Of a stretch of DNA of 64,000 bases, positions 33,213 to 42,041 are shown piece after piece. Position numbers and translations under genes: made by a program. The notes under the pieces were generated by a model. That model did no database searches. It had not been told where the DNA came from and worked only from the letters and a program-made list of their open reading frames with translations. How positions within the stretch are numbered: position 1 is the first letter of the stretch; the number at the start of each line of letters is the position of its first letter. The stretch is from Dyadobacter sp. 3J3 (lineage in GTDB: Bacteria > Bacteroidota > Bacteroidia > Cytophagales > Spirosomataceae): the NCBI RefSeq assembly GCF_009801115.1, contig NZ_VTOL01000007.1, positions 62,001-126,000 on the forward strand. The letters are read 5' to 3'.

Positions 33213-33231
33213 GTGCTCAGTCAAATAATTT

Positions 33232-33651
33232 TCAATTCTTTTTCAAGCCTTTATCAATCTTTTCATCATAAGCGCGATACTTGGATTTATAAAAAAGAAC
33301 TTCGTCCTCATACACTTTAAAGCTCGTTTCAGGACATTCCTTTTTTACTTCCTCAACCTGATGCGCAGCCAGTTTTTCATCCAGTTGCCAAAAAAGACCT
33401 TGCATATAGGACTGGTAATCCTGATCCAGCGTTTTTTGAAGACTCTTTAATCCTATGACAGGTTTTTCCAAACCAGGAATCAGCTTCACCTGATCCAATT
33501 GATTTTCACTAAAACGGAAACGCTGGAATTCGTCCTTTCCATTTCTCAGTTTATCCGCTTCCCGAAAAGTATCCGTAAGCAGCTTACAAGGCTGGCCGTA
33601 AGAAAAACTGGTCGTAAGCAATCCCAAAATAATATATCGTACCTTTTTCAT
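33232..33651 (-). CDS. Small secreted protein paired with a TonB-dependent receptor, unknown function
   Basis: 139 residues with a signal peptide (YIILGLLTTSFSYGQ). The mature part is polar and helical (FREADKLRNGKDEFQRFRFS, LKSLQKTLDQDYQSYMQGLF WQLDEKL), with two Cys (QPCKLL near the start, KKECPETSF near residue 110) that might form a disulfide. Its ATG follows the stop of the TonB receptor gene directly (TAA-ATG on the minus strand), so it is the second gene of a two-gene operon and probably serves the receptor. No known family recognised. Confidence 0.82.
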   Translation of the reverse strand: MKKVRYIILGLLTTSFSYGQPCKLLTDTFREADKLRNGKDEFQRFRFSENQLDQVKLIPGLEKPVIGLKSLQKTLDQDYQSYMQGLFWQLDEKLAAHQVEEVKKECPETSFKVYEDEVLFYKSKYRAYDEKIDKGLKKN

Positions 33652-36252
33652 TTAAAAGTTATAAAATACTTTGGCGAAGAAAAACGCACCATTATTTCCC
33701 ATCTGAACACTATCCCACGCGCCTCCTGATTCAGTTTTATTGGGTTTTGACATGGTAGGATAAACATTCAGAATATTACTACCGCCAATCGTAAAAGACA
33801 AATATTGATCAAATTTATAATGAACCGAAACGTCCGTCTGGATTACAGATTTGTAAACATCTACGTAATCTTTCTCAGTATAAACCTTTCCGGCTTTATC
33901 CGTTTTCCCAAAATAGTTATTGATCAGCTCCATTTTTCCAAAATAAATTGCTCTGGCCATAAAAGTCAGGTTATCCACTGTATAATCAAGTGTAAGGTTA
34001 ACTTTGACAGGAGGAGCCGCCGATAATATAAAATAACGTTCTCTCCTGTTTAGGTACGATGCCTGTTTTCCTTCCAGTTTTTCACTGGTTTTTATCGTGT
34101 CAATTGCCATCGTATTATAATTCGCCCCAACCGAAACATTTAATTTCCCAACTCCAAGTTCCGCCCCATATTTAATCGTCAAATCCACACCAGCCGTTGA
34201 AGTTGTCAGAGAATTGGTAAAAAATCTCGCCTGGTCAATATTTAGTTTTTTAAGTCCCGCTCCCACTGTTCTGTCATTTTGACTAAGCGGTCCGGCTAAA
34301 ATAATCCGGTTCCGTATCTGAACATAATATCCGTCGACTGAAACCGAAAAGTTTTTATCAGGAGAAAAAGTAACTCCTGCGGTAGCATTCTGGGTATTTT
34401 CAAGTTTCAGATCAGGAATTCCCAAGGCTGTCGCAGCTTCACTGCCTGACCTTGCGATAACATTTTGAGTTGGAATTTCAAGCGGCCTTGTTGTAGGATT
34501 AACCGTTGCATTACTGAAAAATTGCTGCGCCAGTGATGGTGCGTGGAATCCAATTCCATAGCTTCCATGCAGAACAAGTTCCTTTGTTATATTAAATTTC
34601 ACTCCGCCTTTACCACCTACGGCACTTCCCAAATCACTATAATAATCGAATCGTCCGGCAGCACTTAACGAAAGACGAGTAGTAACCTTGGCTTCAATGT
34701 CAACATACCCAGCCGCATTATTACGTTTTTTGCTGATTTCTTCCGCCGGACTATATCCACGAAACCCTTGGGCTCCGGTTGGTTTTAAAGGATCAAAAGT
34801 AAGGTAAGAAAAAACATCGCCTGAAAAAATGTTATACCAGTCCATTCGATATTCAGCACCAAACGCAAGATTTACGCCCTTCATAATGCTTTCATAAAAC
34901 TGGGATAAGTTCAGACTTGTTAAATTCTGATTGGTTTTAAAACCTCCGGCGTCCATGGAGGTTGGCGTACCCTTACCAAAGGAATCATTCAACGAATTAT
35001 TCACCTTGTAATGAAATTTGTTAAATCCGTAAGTATTACTGAGATCAACATCAAACCCATTCCATTTGGTACGAACACCGACCGTAGCAGCCCTATCCTC
35101 AATATTTCGGGACACAACAGGATCAAATCCATTTGGATAAATTTTATATAAACTGTCGTTTTTTAATAACGTTCGGGAAAAGGCAAAATTCTCTGTTTGT
35201 CTGTAATTGTAACCTCCAAAACTGTAAATTTCTGTATTATGATTAATAGGTAACGCAGTGTTAAATGTAACTGAACCATTATAAACTCTTGGATCTCCAA
35301 ATTGTTTTCTCAATACAGAATCCGGCTGCGTGTTCGACCGGTTTGTATGATTGATAAAATTGTAATCTGCCGTCGCATTGATAAATCCTTTTCGCCCAAT
35401 TACTGCACCATAATTCAAATTTGCATTGTAATTCAAACCATCAACAAAACTTGAATCACGATTGTATTTCGCTTTTCTTATTCCAACGTTCGCATTTGCT
35501 GAAAATCCGTTTGTCGTTTCTTTTAAAACAATATTGACAACACCGGCAACCGCATCAGAACCATATTGCGCCGCGGCGCCGTCCTTTAAAATTTCAATAT
35601 GATCAATAGAAGCAACTGGAATTGTATTTAAATCGGCACTGGAATTACCTCTCCCGTATGATCCGGACAAATTAATTAATGCAGACTGATGCCTTCTTTT
35701 TCCATTAACAAGCAACAACATCTGATCCGGTCCCATGCCGTGGATGGATATCTGGTCAATATTATCTGTCCCATCAGTACCAATTTGTCTGTTGGAATTT
35801 AAGGAGGATGATACAAATTGTAAAAGTTGAGTTAAGTCAAATTGACCGTTTATAGAAGCTATTTTTTTAATATCAATAATTTCTACCGTGGAGGTTAGGT
35901 CGTTTGCAGTAGTCCTGAGGTTTCTGGACCCGACAATTAAAGCAGGTTTGGTTTTACTAACACTTTTAAGAATAAAATTCTGTGTTCCAATTCCTTTAAT
36001 TTCTTTTTCAATTTTATCAAAACCATCAAAATCTACAATAAGGGTTGCATTTCCATAATGAACATACATCTGATAAATACCCTGATCATCCGTTATTCCT
36101 TTTGCATTCGTACCCATTTCCTGGATTGTCACTCCGGGAATTCCTTTTCCAGCCTCATCCGTAACCAATCCGGCCACTTTGTATTTTTGTGCAAATGCCT
36201 GACTGGCAATAAGAAAGAATAAAAAAGCAAAGTAAAATTTACTCACAATCAA
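33652..36252 (-). CDS. TonB-dependent outer-membrane receptor with N-terminal carboxypeptidase-regulatory-like domain
   Basis: 866 residues: signal peptide (FAFLFFLIASQAFAQ), a CarboxypepD_reg-like domain (about 23-95: YKVAGLVTDEAGKGIPGVTI), the plug (about 110-235: STVEIIDIKKIASINGQFDL, DGAAAQYGSDAVAGVVNIVL) and a 22-strand barrel ending NGAFFFAKVFYNF with terminal Phe. The plug segment DQISIHGMGPDQMLLLVNGK RRHQ is typical of receptors for siderophores, cobalamin, or metal complexes. It is not of SusC type (no SusC signature, shorter). The ligand is unknown. Confidence 0.95.
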   Translation of the reverse strand: MIVSKFYFAFLFFLIASQAFAQKYKVAGLVTDEAGKGIPGVTIQEMGTNAKGITDDQGIYQMYVHYGNATLIVDFDGFDKIEKEIKGIGTQNFILKSVSKTKPALIVGSRNLRTTANDLTSTVEIIDIKKIASINGQFDLTQLLQFVSSSLNSNRQIGTDGTDNIDQISIHGMGPDQMLLLVNGKRRHQSALINLSGSYGRGNSSADLNTIPVASIDHIEILKDGAAAQYGSDAVAGVVNIVLKETTNGFSANANVGIRKAKYNRDSSFVDGLNYNANLNYGAVIGRKGFINATADYNFINHTNRSNTQPDSVLRKQFGDPRVYNGSVTFNTALPINHNTEIYSFGGYNYRQTENFAFSRTLLKNDSLYKIYPNGFDPVVSRNIEDRAATVGVRTKWNGFDVDLSNTYGFNKFHYKVNNSLNDSFGKGTPTSMDAGGFKTNQNLTSLNLSQFYESIMKGVNLAFGAEYRMDWYNIFSGDVFSYLTFDPLKPTGAQGFRGYSPAEEISKKRNNAAGYVDIEAKVTTRLSLSAAGRFDYYSDLGSAVGGKGGVKFNITKELVLHGSYGIGFHAPSLAQQFFSNATVNPTTRPLEIPTQNVIARSGSEAATALGIPDLKLENTQNATAGVTFSPDKNFSVSVDGYYVQIRNRIILAGPLSQNDRTVGAGLKKLNIDQARFFTNSLTTSTAGVDLTIKYGAELGVGKLNVSVGANYNTMAIDTIKTSEKLEGKQASYLNRRERYFILSAAPPVKVNLTLDYTVDNLTFMARAIYFGKMELINNYFGKTDKAGKVYTEKDYVDVYKSVIQTDVSVHYKFDQYLSFTIGGSNILNVYPTMSKPNKTESGGAWDSVQMGNNGAFFFAKVFYNF

Positions 36253-36533
36253 TAATAATTAATCTGGTTGATGAAAGAACAGTTCTGTTTTGACAGCTTT
36301 CCGGATGAGAAAGAGAATCCGGGATCAAACCTAAAACTTTCACAAGTTTAACGTTTGATTCAAAATTTTAAGAATAAAATTTTAAATAAATGCTGATTGG
36401 CGGGCCTTTTCTAGACAAAACGTCAAGTTACTAAAATTAGCATAACCTTTTATACTTCGAAGGCAGGCAAAGAAGCCTCTAACTACTATCTTTACAATTA
36501 AAAATTATCATTACTCACTCCACGTTTAATCAC

Positions 36534-36839
36534 ATGTTAGCCAATTTACTAAAAACTGCCTTGGGCAGATTACGTTTTGTAGCATTCCTGGAAGGCACTT
36601 CTCTGTTGATTTTGATGGGTGTTGCCATGCCTTTAAAATATCTTGCCGGTTATCCGCAACCTGTTCGAATGGTTGGAATGGCACATGGTGTGCTTTTTAT
36701 CCTGTATGTAATTTTGCTTATCCAGATTGTCTTCGAATATAACTGGGGATGGAAAAAATTTCTTCTGGCCTTCGTAGCTTCTGTTATTCCTTTTGGAACT
36801 TTCTATGCCGACCGTAAAATGTTCAGACATCCGAATTAA
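36534..36839 (+). CDS. DUF3817 family small membrane protein
   Basis: 101 residues with three hydrophobic segments. Family marks: LGRLRFVAFLEGTSLLILMG VAMPLKY, then VRMVGMAHGVLFILYVI, and the closing AFVASVIPFGTFYADRKMF. These proteins (YdzA-like) span the inner membrane; their function is not known. The 281-base gap upstream (36253-36533) holds only promoter-type AT-rich sequence and a small CCGGAT/ATCCGG palindrome near 36300-36325. Confidence 0.92.
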   Translation: MLANLLKTALGRLRFVAFLEGTSLLILMGVAMPLKYLAGYPQPVRMVGMAHGVLFILYVILLIQIVFEYNWGWKKFLLAFVASVIPFGTFYADRKMFRHPN

Positions 36840-36895
36840 TTATTGTTCCACGTAAATTCTTTTATTATTCCATATTCCTACCCGTAACGAAAAAA

Positions 36896-39070
36896 GTGCA
36901 TCCTAAAACCTTAATTAAACTATGGCTATGCTTTGCCCTCGCCGGTAATTGTCTGGCCCAAAAACCCAATGAAAAGTATCAATATCACATCCATCCGGCC
37001 TCTGCTCCAATTAGAGTAGACGGCGTTGCAGACGATCAGGGCTGGGAATCAGCTGAAACTGCAACCGATTTTTTTATGATTACGCCCATGGATACCAGTT
37101 TTTCCAGGGCGAGAACCGAGGTAAAAATGACCTATGATAATGATCATATGTACATTCTGGTTATCAATCACAAAACTGTTAAAGGTTCCATCATTGTTGA
37201 ATCCCTAAAAAGGGATTTCGCTTTTGGTAAAAATGACAATTTCCTGCTTTTCATGGACACTTTCGATGACCGTACTAACGGTTTTTCGTTTGGTGCCAAT
37301 GCCGCAGGTGCTCCGTGGGACGGACAAATGGGAGACGGCGGAACTGTTGACCTGAGCTGGGATAATCGTTGGGTAAGTCATGTCAAAAATGATGATGACA
37401 AGTGGGTCTGGGAAGCTGCTATTCCTTTTAAAAGCATCCGTTACAAATCCGGAATTTCCCGTTGGGGTATAAATTTCAGCCGTCAGGATCTGACCATTTC
37501 GGAAAAATCGGCCTGGGCTCCCGTGCCTAAGCAATTTCCCTCGGCGTCCCTTGCTTACACTGGCGTCCTTGTCTGGGATCAGCCGCCACCAAATCCCGGA
37601 CCTAACATTTCAATTATTCCTTTTTCGGCGACGCGTTTGACAAGGGATTTTCAAAACGATAAACCTAATAAATACAAAACCAGTATAGGTGGTGATGTCA
37701 AAATTGGCCTTACACCTTCCCTGAATCTGGATTTAACTGTCAATCCGGATTTTTCGCAGGTCGATGTGGACGTGCAGCAAACCAACTTAAATCGTTTCGA
37801 ATTATTTTTCCCTGAACGAAGGCAGTTTTTCCTGGAAAATGCTGATTTGTTTGCAAACTTCGGGTACGCTACCATTCGCCCTTTTTTCTCTCGGCGGATC
37901 GGTTTAGGCGTTCCAATCCAGTTTGGAGCCAGGATGAGCGGGAAAATAAATAAGAAATGGCGGGTTGGTGTTTTGGATGTTCAAACCGGTGCACAGGACA
38001 CAATTCCGAGGAATAATTATGCGGTAGTTGCGCTGCAAAGACAGGTTTTTGCCCGATCCAATGTCCGTTTTATTTATATTAACCGCGATGCAGTCAACTA
38101 TTCTCATGAGCGAAATGCAAGTACAAACCGATATAACAGAAATATTGGCGCTGAGTATAATCTCGCCAGCGTAAATAATTTGTGGACAGGGAAAGTGATG
38201 TTTTTAAAGTCCTTTACTCCCGGAAAATCAGGTGACGATTTTGTTCATGCAGCAGATTTAAAATTCAGCAAAGCAAATTTCTTCTGGCAGTGGCAGCATG
38301 AATATGTTGGAAAAAATTACAATGCAGAAGTTGGTTACGTACCCAATGCAATCCGTAACGGTTATTACAAAATCAGCCCGACGATGGGATATTTGTTTTT
38401 TATCAAAAATCCAAAAATCATCAGTCATGGGCCAAAAGTTGTAACAAATATTTACTGGGATAAACAAATGTCGCTTAGTGATAAGGAACTTACGTTTTCC
38501 TATAATGTCAATTTTATTACAAGAGCTACCATGTCGGCTTACGTAACAAATAATTATACACGATTGCTAAGGCCTTATGATCCAACGAATTTGGGGAAAG
38601 TACAACTTGCAACAGGCACGGAACACAAATGGACATCAGCAGGTTTTGAAATCGTATCAGGCCCTCAGAGTCATTTCACTTACACTTTTGCAGGTATTTT
38701 CGGAGGCTATTATAACAACGGGCATCGTACCAATTTACGTACCGAGCTTGGATACAGAATTCAGCCTTATGTAGCGATCACGATGGCAGGAAATTACAAT
38801 GACATCCATTTGCCAGCTCCTTGGAACAGAACACAACTTTGGCTGGTTGGGCCGCGTGTAGATGTTACTTTCCGAAACAATTTATTTTTTACAACTTTCA
38901 TGCAGTACAACAATCAGGCGGATAATATCAACCTGAATGCGCGTTTACAATGGCGATACAAACCTGCTTCGGATTTATACATTGTTTATACAGACAATTA
39001 TTTACCGGAAAACTTCATGGTAAAAAACCGGGCAATTGTTTTGAAGTTTACTTACTGGTGGAATTTGTAG
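36896..39070 (+). CDS. DUF5916 outer-membrane protein with carbohydrate-binding family 9-like domain
   Basis: 724 residues. The start is GTG at 36896, which puts a signal peptide at the front (LIKLWLCFALAGNCLAQ); no ATG lies in frame upstream. A CBM9-like beta-sandwich (about 35-215: PIRVDGVADDQGWESAETAT, VKMTYDNDHMYILV, KWVWEAAIPFKSIRY) is followed by a DUF5916 region with the block DFSQVDVDVQQTNLNRFELF FPERRQFFLEN and then a beta-barrel ending FMVKNRAIVLKFTYWWNL. Such proteins are common in Bacteroidota, often annotated as hydrolase or sugar-binding; true function unknown. Confidence 0.9.
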   Translation: MHPKTLIKLWLCFALAGNCLAQKPNEKYQYHIHPASAPIRVDGVADDQGWESAETATDFFMITPMDTSFSRARTEVKMTYDNDHMYILVINHKTVKGSIIVESLKRDFAFGKNDNFLLFMDTFDDRTNGFSFGANAAGAPWDGQMGDGGTVDLSWDNRWVSHVKNDDDKWVWEAAIPFKSIRYKSGISRWGINFSRQDLTISEKSAWAPVPKQFPSASLAYTGVLVWDQPPPNPGPNISIIPFSATRLTRDFQNDKPNKYKTSIGGDVKIGLTPSLNLDLTVNPDFSQVDVDVQQTNLNRFELFFPERRQFFLENADLFANFGYATIRPFFSRRIGLGVPIQFGARMSGKINKKWRVGVLDVQTGAQDTIPRNNYAVVALQRQVFARSNVRFIYINRDAVNYSHERNASTNRYNRNIGAEYNLASVNNLWTGKVMFLKSFTPGKSGDDFVHAADLKFSKANFFWQWQHEYVGKNYNAEVGYVPNAIRNGYYKISPTMGYLFFIKNPKIISHGPKVVTNIYWDKQMSLSDKELTFSYNVNFITRATMSAYVTNNYTRLLRPYDPTNLGKVQLATGTEHKWTSAGFEIVSGPQSHFTYTFAGIFGGYYNNGHRTNLRTELGYRIQPYVAITMAGNYNDIHLPAPWNRTQLWLVGPRVDVTFRNNLFFTTFMQYNNQADNINLNARLQWRYKPASDLYIVYTDNYLPENFMVKNRAIVLKFTYWWNL

Positions 39071-39083
39071 TTAATCAGTTATA

Positions 39084-39125
39084 AAAAAGTCTGAAACGTA
39101 GCTAAAACTACTTTTCAGACTTTTT
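39084..39125. terminator. Terminator between DUF5916 gene and the Rpn fragment
   Basis: AAAAAGTCTGAAA and TTTCAGACTTTTT form a 13-bp stem; the loop itself contains a small GTAG/CTAC stem. A similar hairpin (AAAAGTCTGA / TCAGACTTTT) recurs at 39466-39507 after the intact Rpn gene, as part of the duplication there. Confidence 0.85.
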
Positions 39126-39147
39126 ATCTTTTTAAAATACTTATATA

Positions 39148-39462
39148 TTATTTTACACCCTCCTGCACTTTTCTTACAAAATCTTCTGAGACATCAGCAA
39201 AGCTTGCAATTTCAGAAACTGAAAATTTACCTGATTCCAACATTTTGGTTACTACCTTATAGCCCTTCCTTTCCTCACCTAGTTCAAAGCCCTGCTCAAT
39301 CCCTTTTTCAATCCCCTGTTCAAAGCCTTCTTCAATCCCTTTTTCAAAGCCTTCTTCCCTTGTCAGCATTTTTATAGTTTCTATAATTCCCATGGATGTT
39401 TTATTTCCGGTTAACTGACTTATTTCTATATCATAGTTAATGTTAAATGAATATCCGTGCAA
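39148..39462 (-). pseudogene. Truncated duplicate of the Rpn-family gene (C-terminal third only)
   Basis: About 100 codons closely matching the C-terminus of the intact neighbour at 39530-40480: both share FDIEISQLTGN or YDIEISQLTGN, MGIIETIKMLT, the EEG.EKGIE repeats, VVTKML, SGKFS, SEI and FADVSEDFVRKV. Similarity begins about six codons into this frame; the only start would be TTG at 39462, inside non-homologous DNA. The nuclease domain is entirely missing. The EGIEKG-type repeat is longer here (about six units) than in the intact copy. It is best seen as a remnant of a tandem duplication; a free C-terminal oligomerisation domain cannot be excluded. Confidence 0.8.
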
Positions 39463-39465
39463 AAC

Positions 39466-39507
39466 AAAAGTCTGATAAAGCAGTCAAAACTATCTTTTCA
39501 GACTTTT
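39466..39507 (-). terminator. Terminator of the intact Rpn-family gene
   Basis: AAAAGTCTGA pairs with TCAGACTTTT (10 bp) around a 22-base loop (TAAAGCAGTCAAAACTATCT and 2 more). It resembles the hairpin at 39084-39125 in arm and loop sequence, so hairpin and gene end were probably duplicated together. Confidence 0.75.
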
Positions 39508-39529
39508 AATTCTAAGATTTGTTGATTTT

Positions 39530-40480
39530 CTATTTTATATCATCCTTTACTTTTCTTACAAAATCTTCCGAAACATCCGCAAAATTGACAATTTCCGAAA
39601 TAGAAAATTTACCCGATTGTAACATTTTTGTAACTACCTCAAAGCTCTTTTTCTCTTCGCCTTTTTCAAGACCTTTTTCAATTCCTTGTTCATAGCCTTT
39701 TTCAATCCCTATCTCAATCCCCTCTTCCATCGTCAGCATTTTTATAGTTTCTATAATTCCCATGGTGCTTACATTTCCGGTTAACTGACTTATTTCTATA
39801 TCAAAGTTACTGTTAAATTCAGGATTTTCAATGTGGATAAATGTCTTCAAAAAATAGAGAAACCGCTTTATCTTTTCGTTACTATATTTCTTGCTTTGGA
39901 TTAAGGCACGTGCTATGGTGAGCCGGTGCTGAGCTAATTCCCATTCGGGTATCTTGTCTGAAAGCAACACTTTCTGAGCGGCTAAAACAATCAATGCAAA
40001 CGGATTATCCATAGCGAGTAGTTGCTCTTCCGAATGATCCATGATGTGATACTTGTTGTATTTATACTGAATTTCAGTTCCCAGAAATTTATAATTAAAT
40101 ACATTGACTGGCAAACTTTTCCCGGCACCTGTAAATACGGCTAGTGCTGTAACCGGTACATCATAGCGATCATAAATACGATAGAAATACTGGAACATAC
40201 GTTTTGAAAATTGCTGATCATTCCGAGCCTGTATTTCAATATGGATCAGCATCCATTCTTCTGAACCATCTGTTCCAAATATTTTCACCAGCATATCAAC
40301 AAAACGACTTCCGCCTTGCTTTTCCAAATCAGGAAAAAGTTCGAGAAGCTCTTTGTCCATAAATTCGAATCCCCTTTCAATATCGAAAAGAGAGCTTGCA
40401 TCCTTAAAAAAGAAAAGGAGCAAATCAGAAAACGCTTCCTCGAAAGCACTTTTTAAAAGAATATCATTTTTTCGTCTCAA
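39530..40480 (-). CDS. Rpn-family PD-(D/E)XK nuclease / recombination-promoting protein
   Basis: 316 residues. The PD-(D/E)XK core is at about 60-110: RFVDMLVKIFG (Asp) and WMLIHIEIQARND (E-x-Q), followed by FQYFYRIYDRYDVPVTALAV FTG, the hallmark of Rpn (RpnA-like, PDDEXK_2) proteins. The C-terminal part carries an EKG repeat (EGIEIGIEKGYEQGIEKGLE) and a small helical end. Rpn proteins are DNA endonucleases promoting recA-independent recombination and appear in expanded families. The start is TTG at 40480 within a perfect inverted repeat; there is no in-frame ATG ahead of the conserved region. A truncated copy lies downstream. Confidence 0.88.
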   Translation of the reverse strand: MRRKNDILLKSAFEEAFSDLLLFFFKDASSLFDIERGFEFMDKELLELFPDLEKQGGSRFVDMLVKIFGTDGSEEWMLIHIEIQARNDQQFSKRMFQYFYRIYDRYDVPVTALAVFTGAGKSLPVNVFNYKFLGTEIQYKYNKYHIMDHSEEQLLAMDNPFALIVLAAQKVLLSDKIPEWELAQHRLTIARALIQSKKYSNEKIKRFLYFLKTFIHIENPEFNSNFDIEISQLTGNVSTMGIIETIKMLTMEEGIEIGIEKGYEQGIEKGLEKGEEKKSFEVVTKMLQSGKFSISEIVNFADVSEDFVRKVKDDIK

Positions 40481-40518
40481 AATGTATAAATCTGGATTTT
40501 ACATTTTGAGACGAAAAA
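40468..40518. repeat. Perfect 19-bp inverted repeat over the Rpn start codon
   Basis: TTTTTCGTCTCAAAATGTA (40468-40486) and TACATTTTGAGACGAAAAA (40500-40518) are exact reverse complements with a 13-base loop. In the Rpn transcript one arm is in the leader and the other contains the TTG start and first codons, so the hairpin would cover the start site. It could also be the trace of a mobile element end or a regulator site. Confidence 0.8.
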
Positions 40519-40560
40519 TAACAGTAAACGTTACGAGAAATTATAGAATAAATAAATGGC

Positions 40561-40583
40561 CTATGGTCAGTAATAGACCATAG
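40561..40583 (-). terminator. Hairpin at the 3' end of the first LRR gene, weak terminator candidate
   Basis: CTATGGTC and GACCATAG form a perfect 8-bp stem around AGTAATA, overlapping the last codons and stop of the LRR gene. Only interrupted T-runs follow on either strand. Confidence 0.35.
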
Positions 40584-42018
40584 TTTTATTTAATTTCATT
40601 TTGTTCATCCACATAATGTATGAACTTTCAGGATTTTGTTTTAAGAATGCATTGCCGTTAAAAAACACACTTTTAAGCTTTTTATTATCCACTATTCTGT
40701 CAGGAAAAGCTGCAAGTTGATTAAAAGAAATATCTAATTCCTCCAAATCGGGTAATTCGTAAATGAAGGCAGGTAATATTTCTAAATTATTATAACCGAG
40801 ATCCAGTTTCCTCAAATTTTTCATTTCTTCCATATCCATTGGTAAAGAAGTCAATTCGTTATGATGTGCGTAAAATGTTGTTAATTTATTTAATTTGACA
40901 AATTTTGGATCTATGAACTTCAACCGATTGTGCGCAATTGCCAGTGTTTCCAGTCTTTTTAGTTTTGTTAAAACCAAAGGCATTTCTTTGAATTCATTGT
41001 AGTAAAGATCTATAACTTTCAGATGCCGAAGTTTTTTCAGCCCTTCCGGAAGTACTGCTAATGAATTGTTGTACAAATTCAAATCTTCAAGATGCCTGAG
41101 CCCACGAAAACTTTTAGTTTTAAGTGCCAGGATATTTCCTCCTAACCATAGACTTTCAAGCCTTTTACAATGTCGAACAGACAATGGTATATCACTAATG
41201 GCATTTTTTTGCAGATTTAAAATTCTCAGCGATTTGTTTTTATCAATACTGATATTTTTCTGATCCAGTTGATTCGAGGAAAGATCAATTTTGAAAAGTT
41301 TTGGTAATCTGTGCATTTGCAGCTCAAAAACGGATATCTCGTTCCCCTGTAAATCCAGTTCTTCAAGATTTCGAAAACGATAGATCTGATTAGGAATAAA
41401 TTTCAAGTCAAGTCCACTCAGGTTTATACGTTTAATTTTAAGAGAATCTTTTACATTCATTAAATCTTCAAGCGAAGTGACGGAACTGTCTCTTAATGAA
41501 ATATTTCGACCGGGATTTTTCGTTTCAACCCTGATATAAAAGGAAACCGGAATTATACAACTGCTGACATGTTCCAGCTTTAACTTTTTACGGTCTAATT
41601 CTGCCGGTAATTTCTCCTGTAACACCTGATCTGTGTTTTTGAAGAAGAATGGTTTAATATCAAAAAAGACATACGAAATTTCCCCTTTTTCATTAAAACA
41701 AACTTTGGAATTTACCATAAAGTCTGGGGAGAATTTAAGATCAAGTACATTCTTAACCGATTGGATAAGCATTTTCCTTAAATAATCCGTTTGTGGACCA
41801 GACAACTCTATTTTCTTCCCATAGCGTAAACGAACCTGTTCAAAAATTTTTACATTTTCAGAAATAGGAACATATTGCCGTTCATCTCCTGTTTTTGAAA
41901 TCGTTAAATCCAGAGATTTTTCTAATGGAAGAACAATGGGTTGCGAGAAGGAATCATGAAAAAATGATACGAATAGTAAAATCACCATGCTCTTCATAAA
42001 TACAGATTTCAAAGTCAT
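40567..42018 (-). CDS. Secreted leucine-rich-repeat protein (paralogue 1)
   Basis: 483 residues; signal peptide (MVILLFVSFFHDSFSQ; another ATG at 41997 would give a tighter signal). Residues ~60-165 are a non-LRR domain with a beta-alpha-beta pattern (VCFNEKGEISYVFFDIKPFF, IIPVSFYIRVETK) that recalls the TonB C-terminal fold. From about 190 on there are about eleven LRRs of 22-23 residues (LEELDLQGNEISVFELQMHR, LKVIDLYYNEFKEMPLVLTK, LRKLDLGYNNLEILPAFIYE). LRR surfaces bind proteins. The next gene upstream, 23 bases away, is a paralogue of similar length and layout. Partner and location (periplasm or surface) are unknown. Confidence 0.88.
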   Translation of the reverse strand: MTLKSVFMKSMVILLFVSFFHDSFSQPIVLPLEKSLDLTISKTGDERQYVPISENVKIFEQVRLRYGKKIELSGPQTDYLRKMLIQSVKNVLDLKFSPDFMVNSKVCFNEKGEISYVFFDIKPFFFKNTDQVLQEKLPAELDRKKLKLEHVSSCIIPVSFYIRVETKNPGRNISLRDSSVTSLEDLMNVKDSLKIKRINLSGLDLKFIPNQIYRFRNLEELDLQGNEISVFELQMHRLPKLFKIDLSSNQLDQKNISIDKNKSLRILNLQKNAISDIPLSVRHCKRLESLWLGGNILALKTKSFRGLRHLEDLNLYNNSLAVLPEGLKKLRHLKVIDLYYNEFKEMPLVLTKLKRLETLAIAHNRLKFIDPKFVKLNKLTTFYAHHNELTSLPMDMEEMKNLRKLDLGYNNLEILPAFIYELPDLEELDISFNQLAAFPDRIVDNKKLKSVFFNGNAFLKQNPESSYIMWMNKMKLNKTMVYY

Positions 42019-42041
42019 ATCCTTGCATAGTATTCATGTGA

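Noticed and set aside
39148-39462. Fragment as a complete independent gene
   Set aside because: Only a TTG could start it, inside non-homologous DNA, and it lacks the nuclease domain present in its neighbour; listed as a pseudogene.
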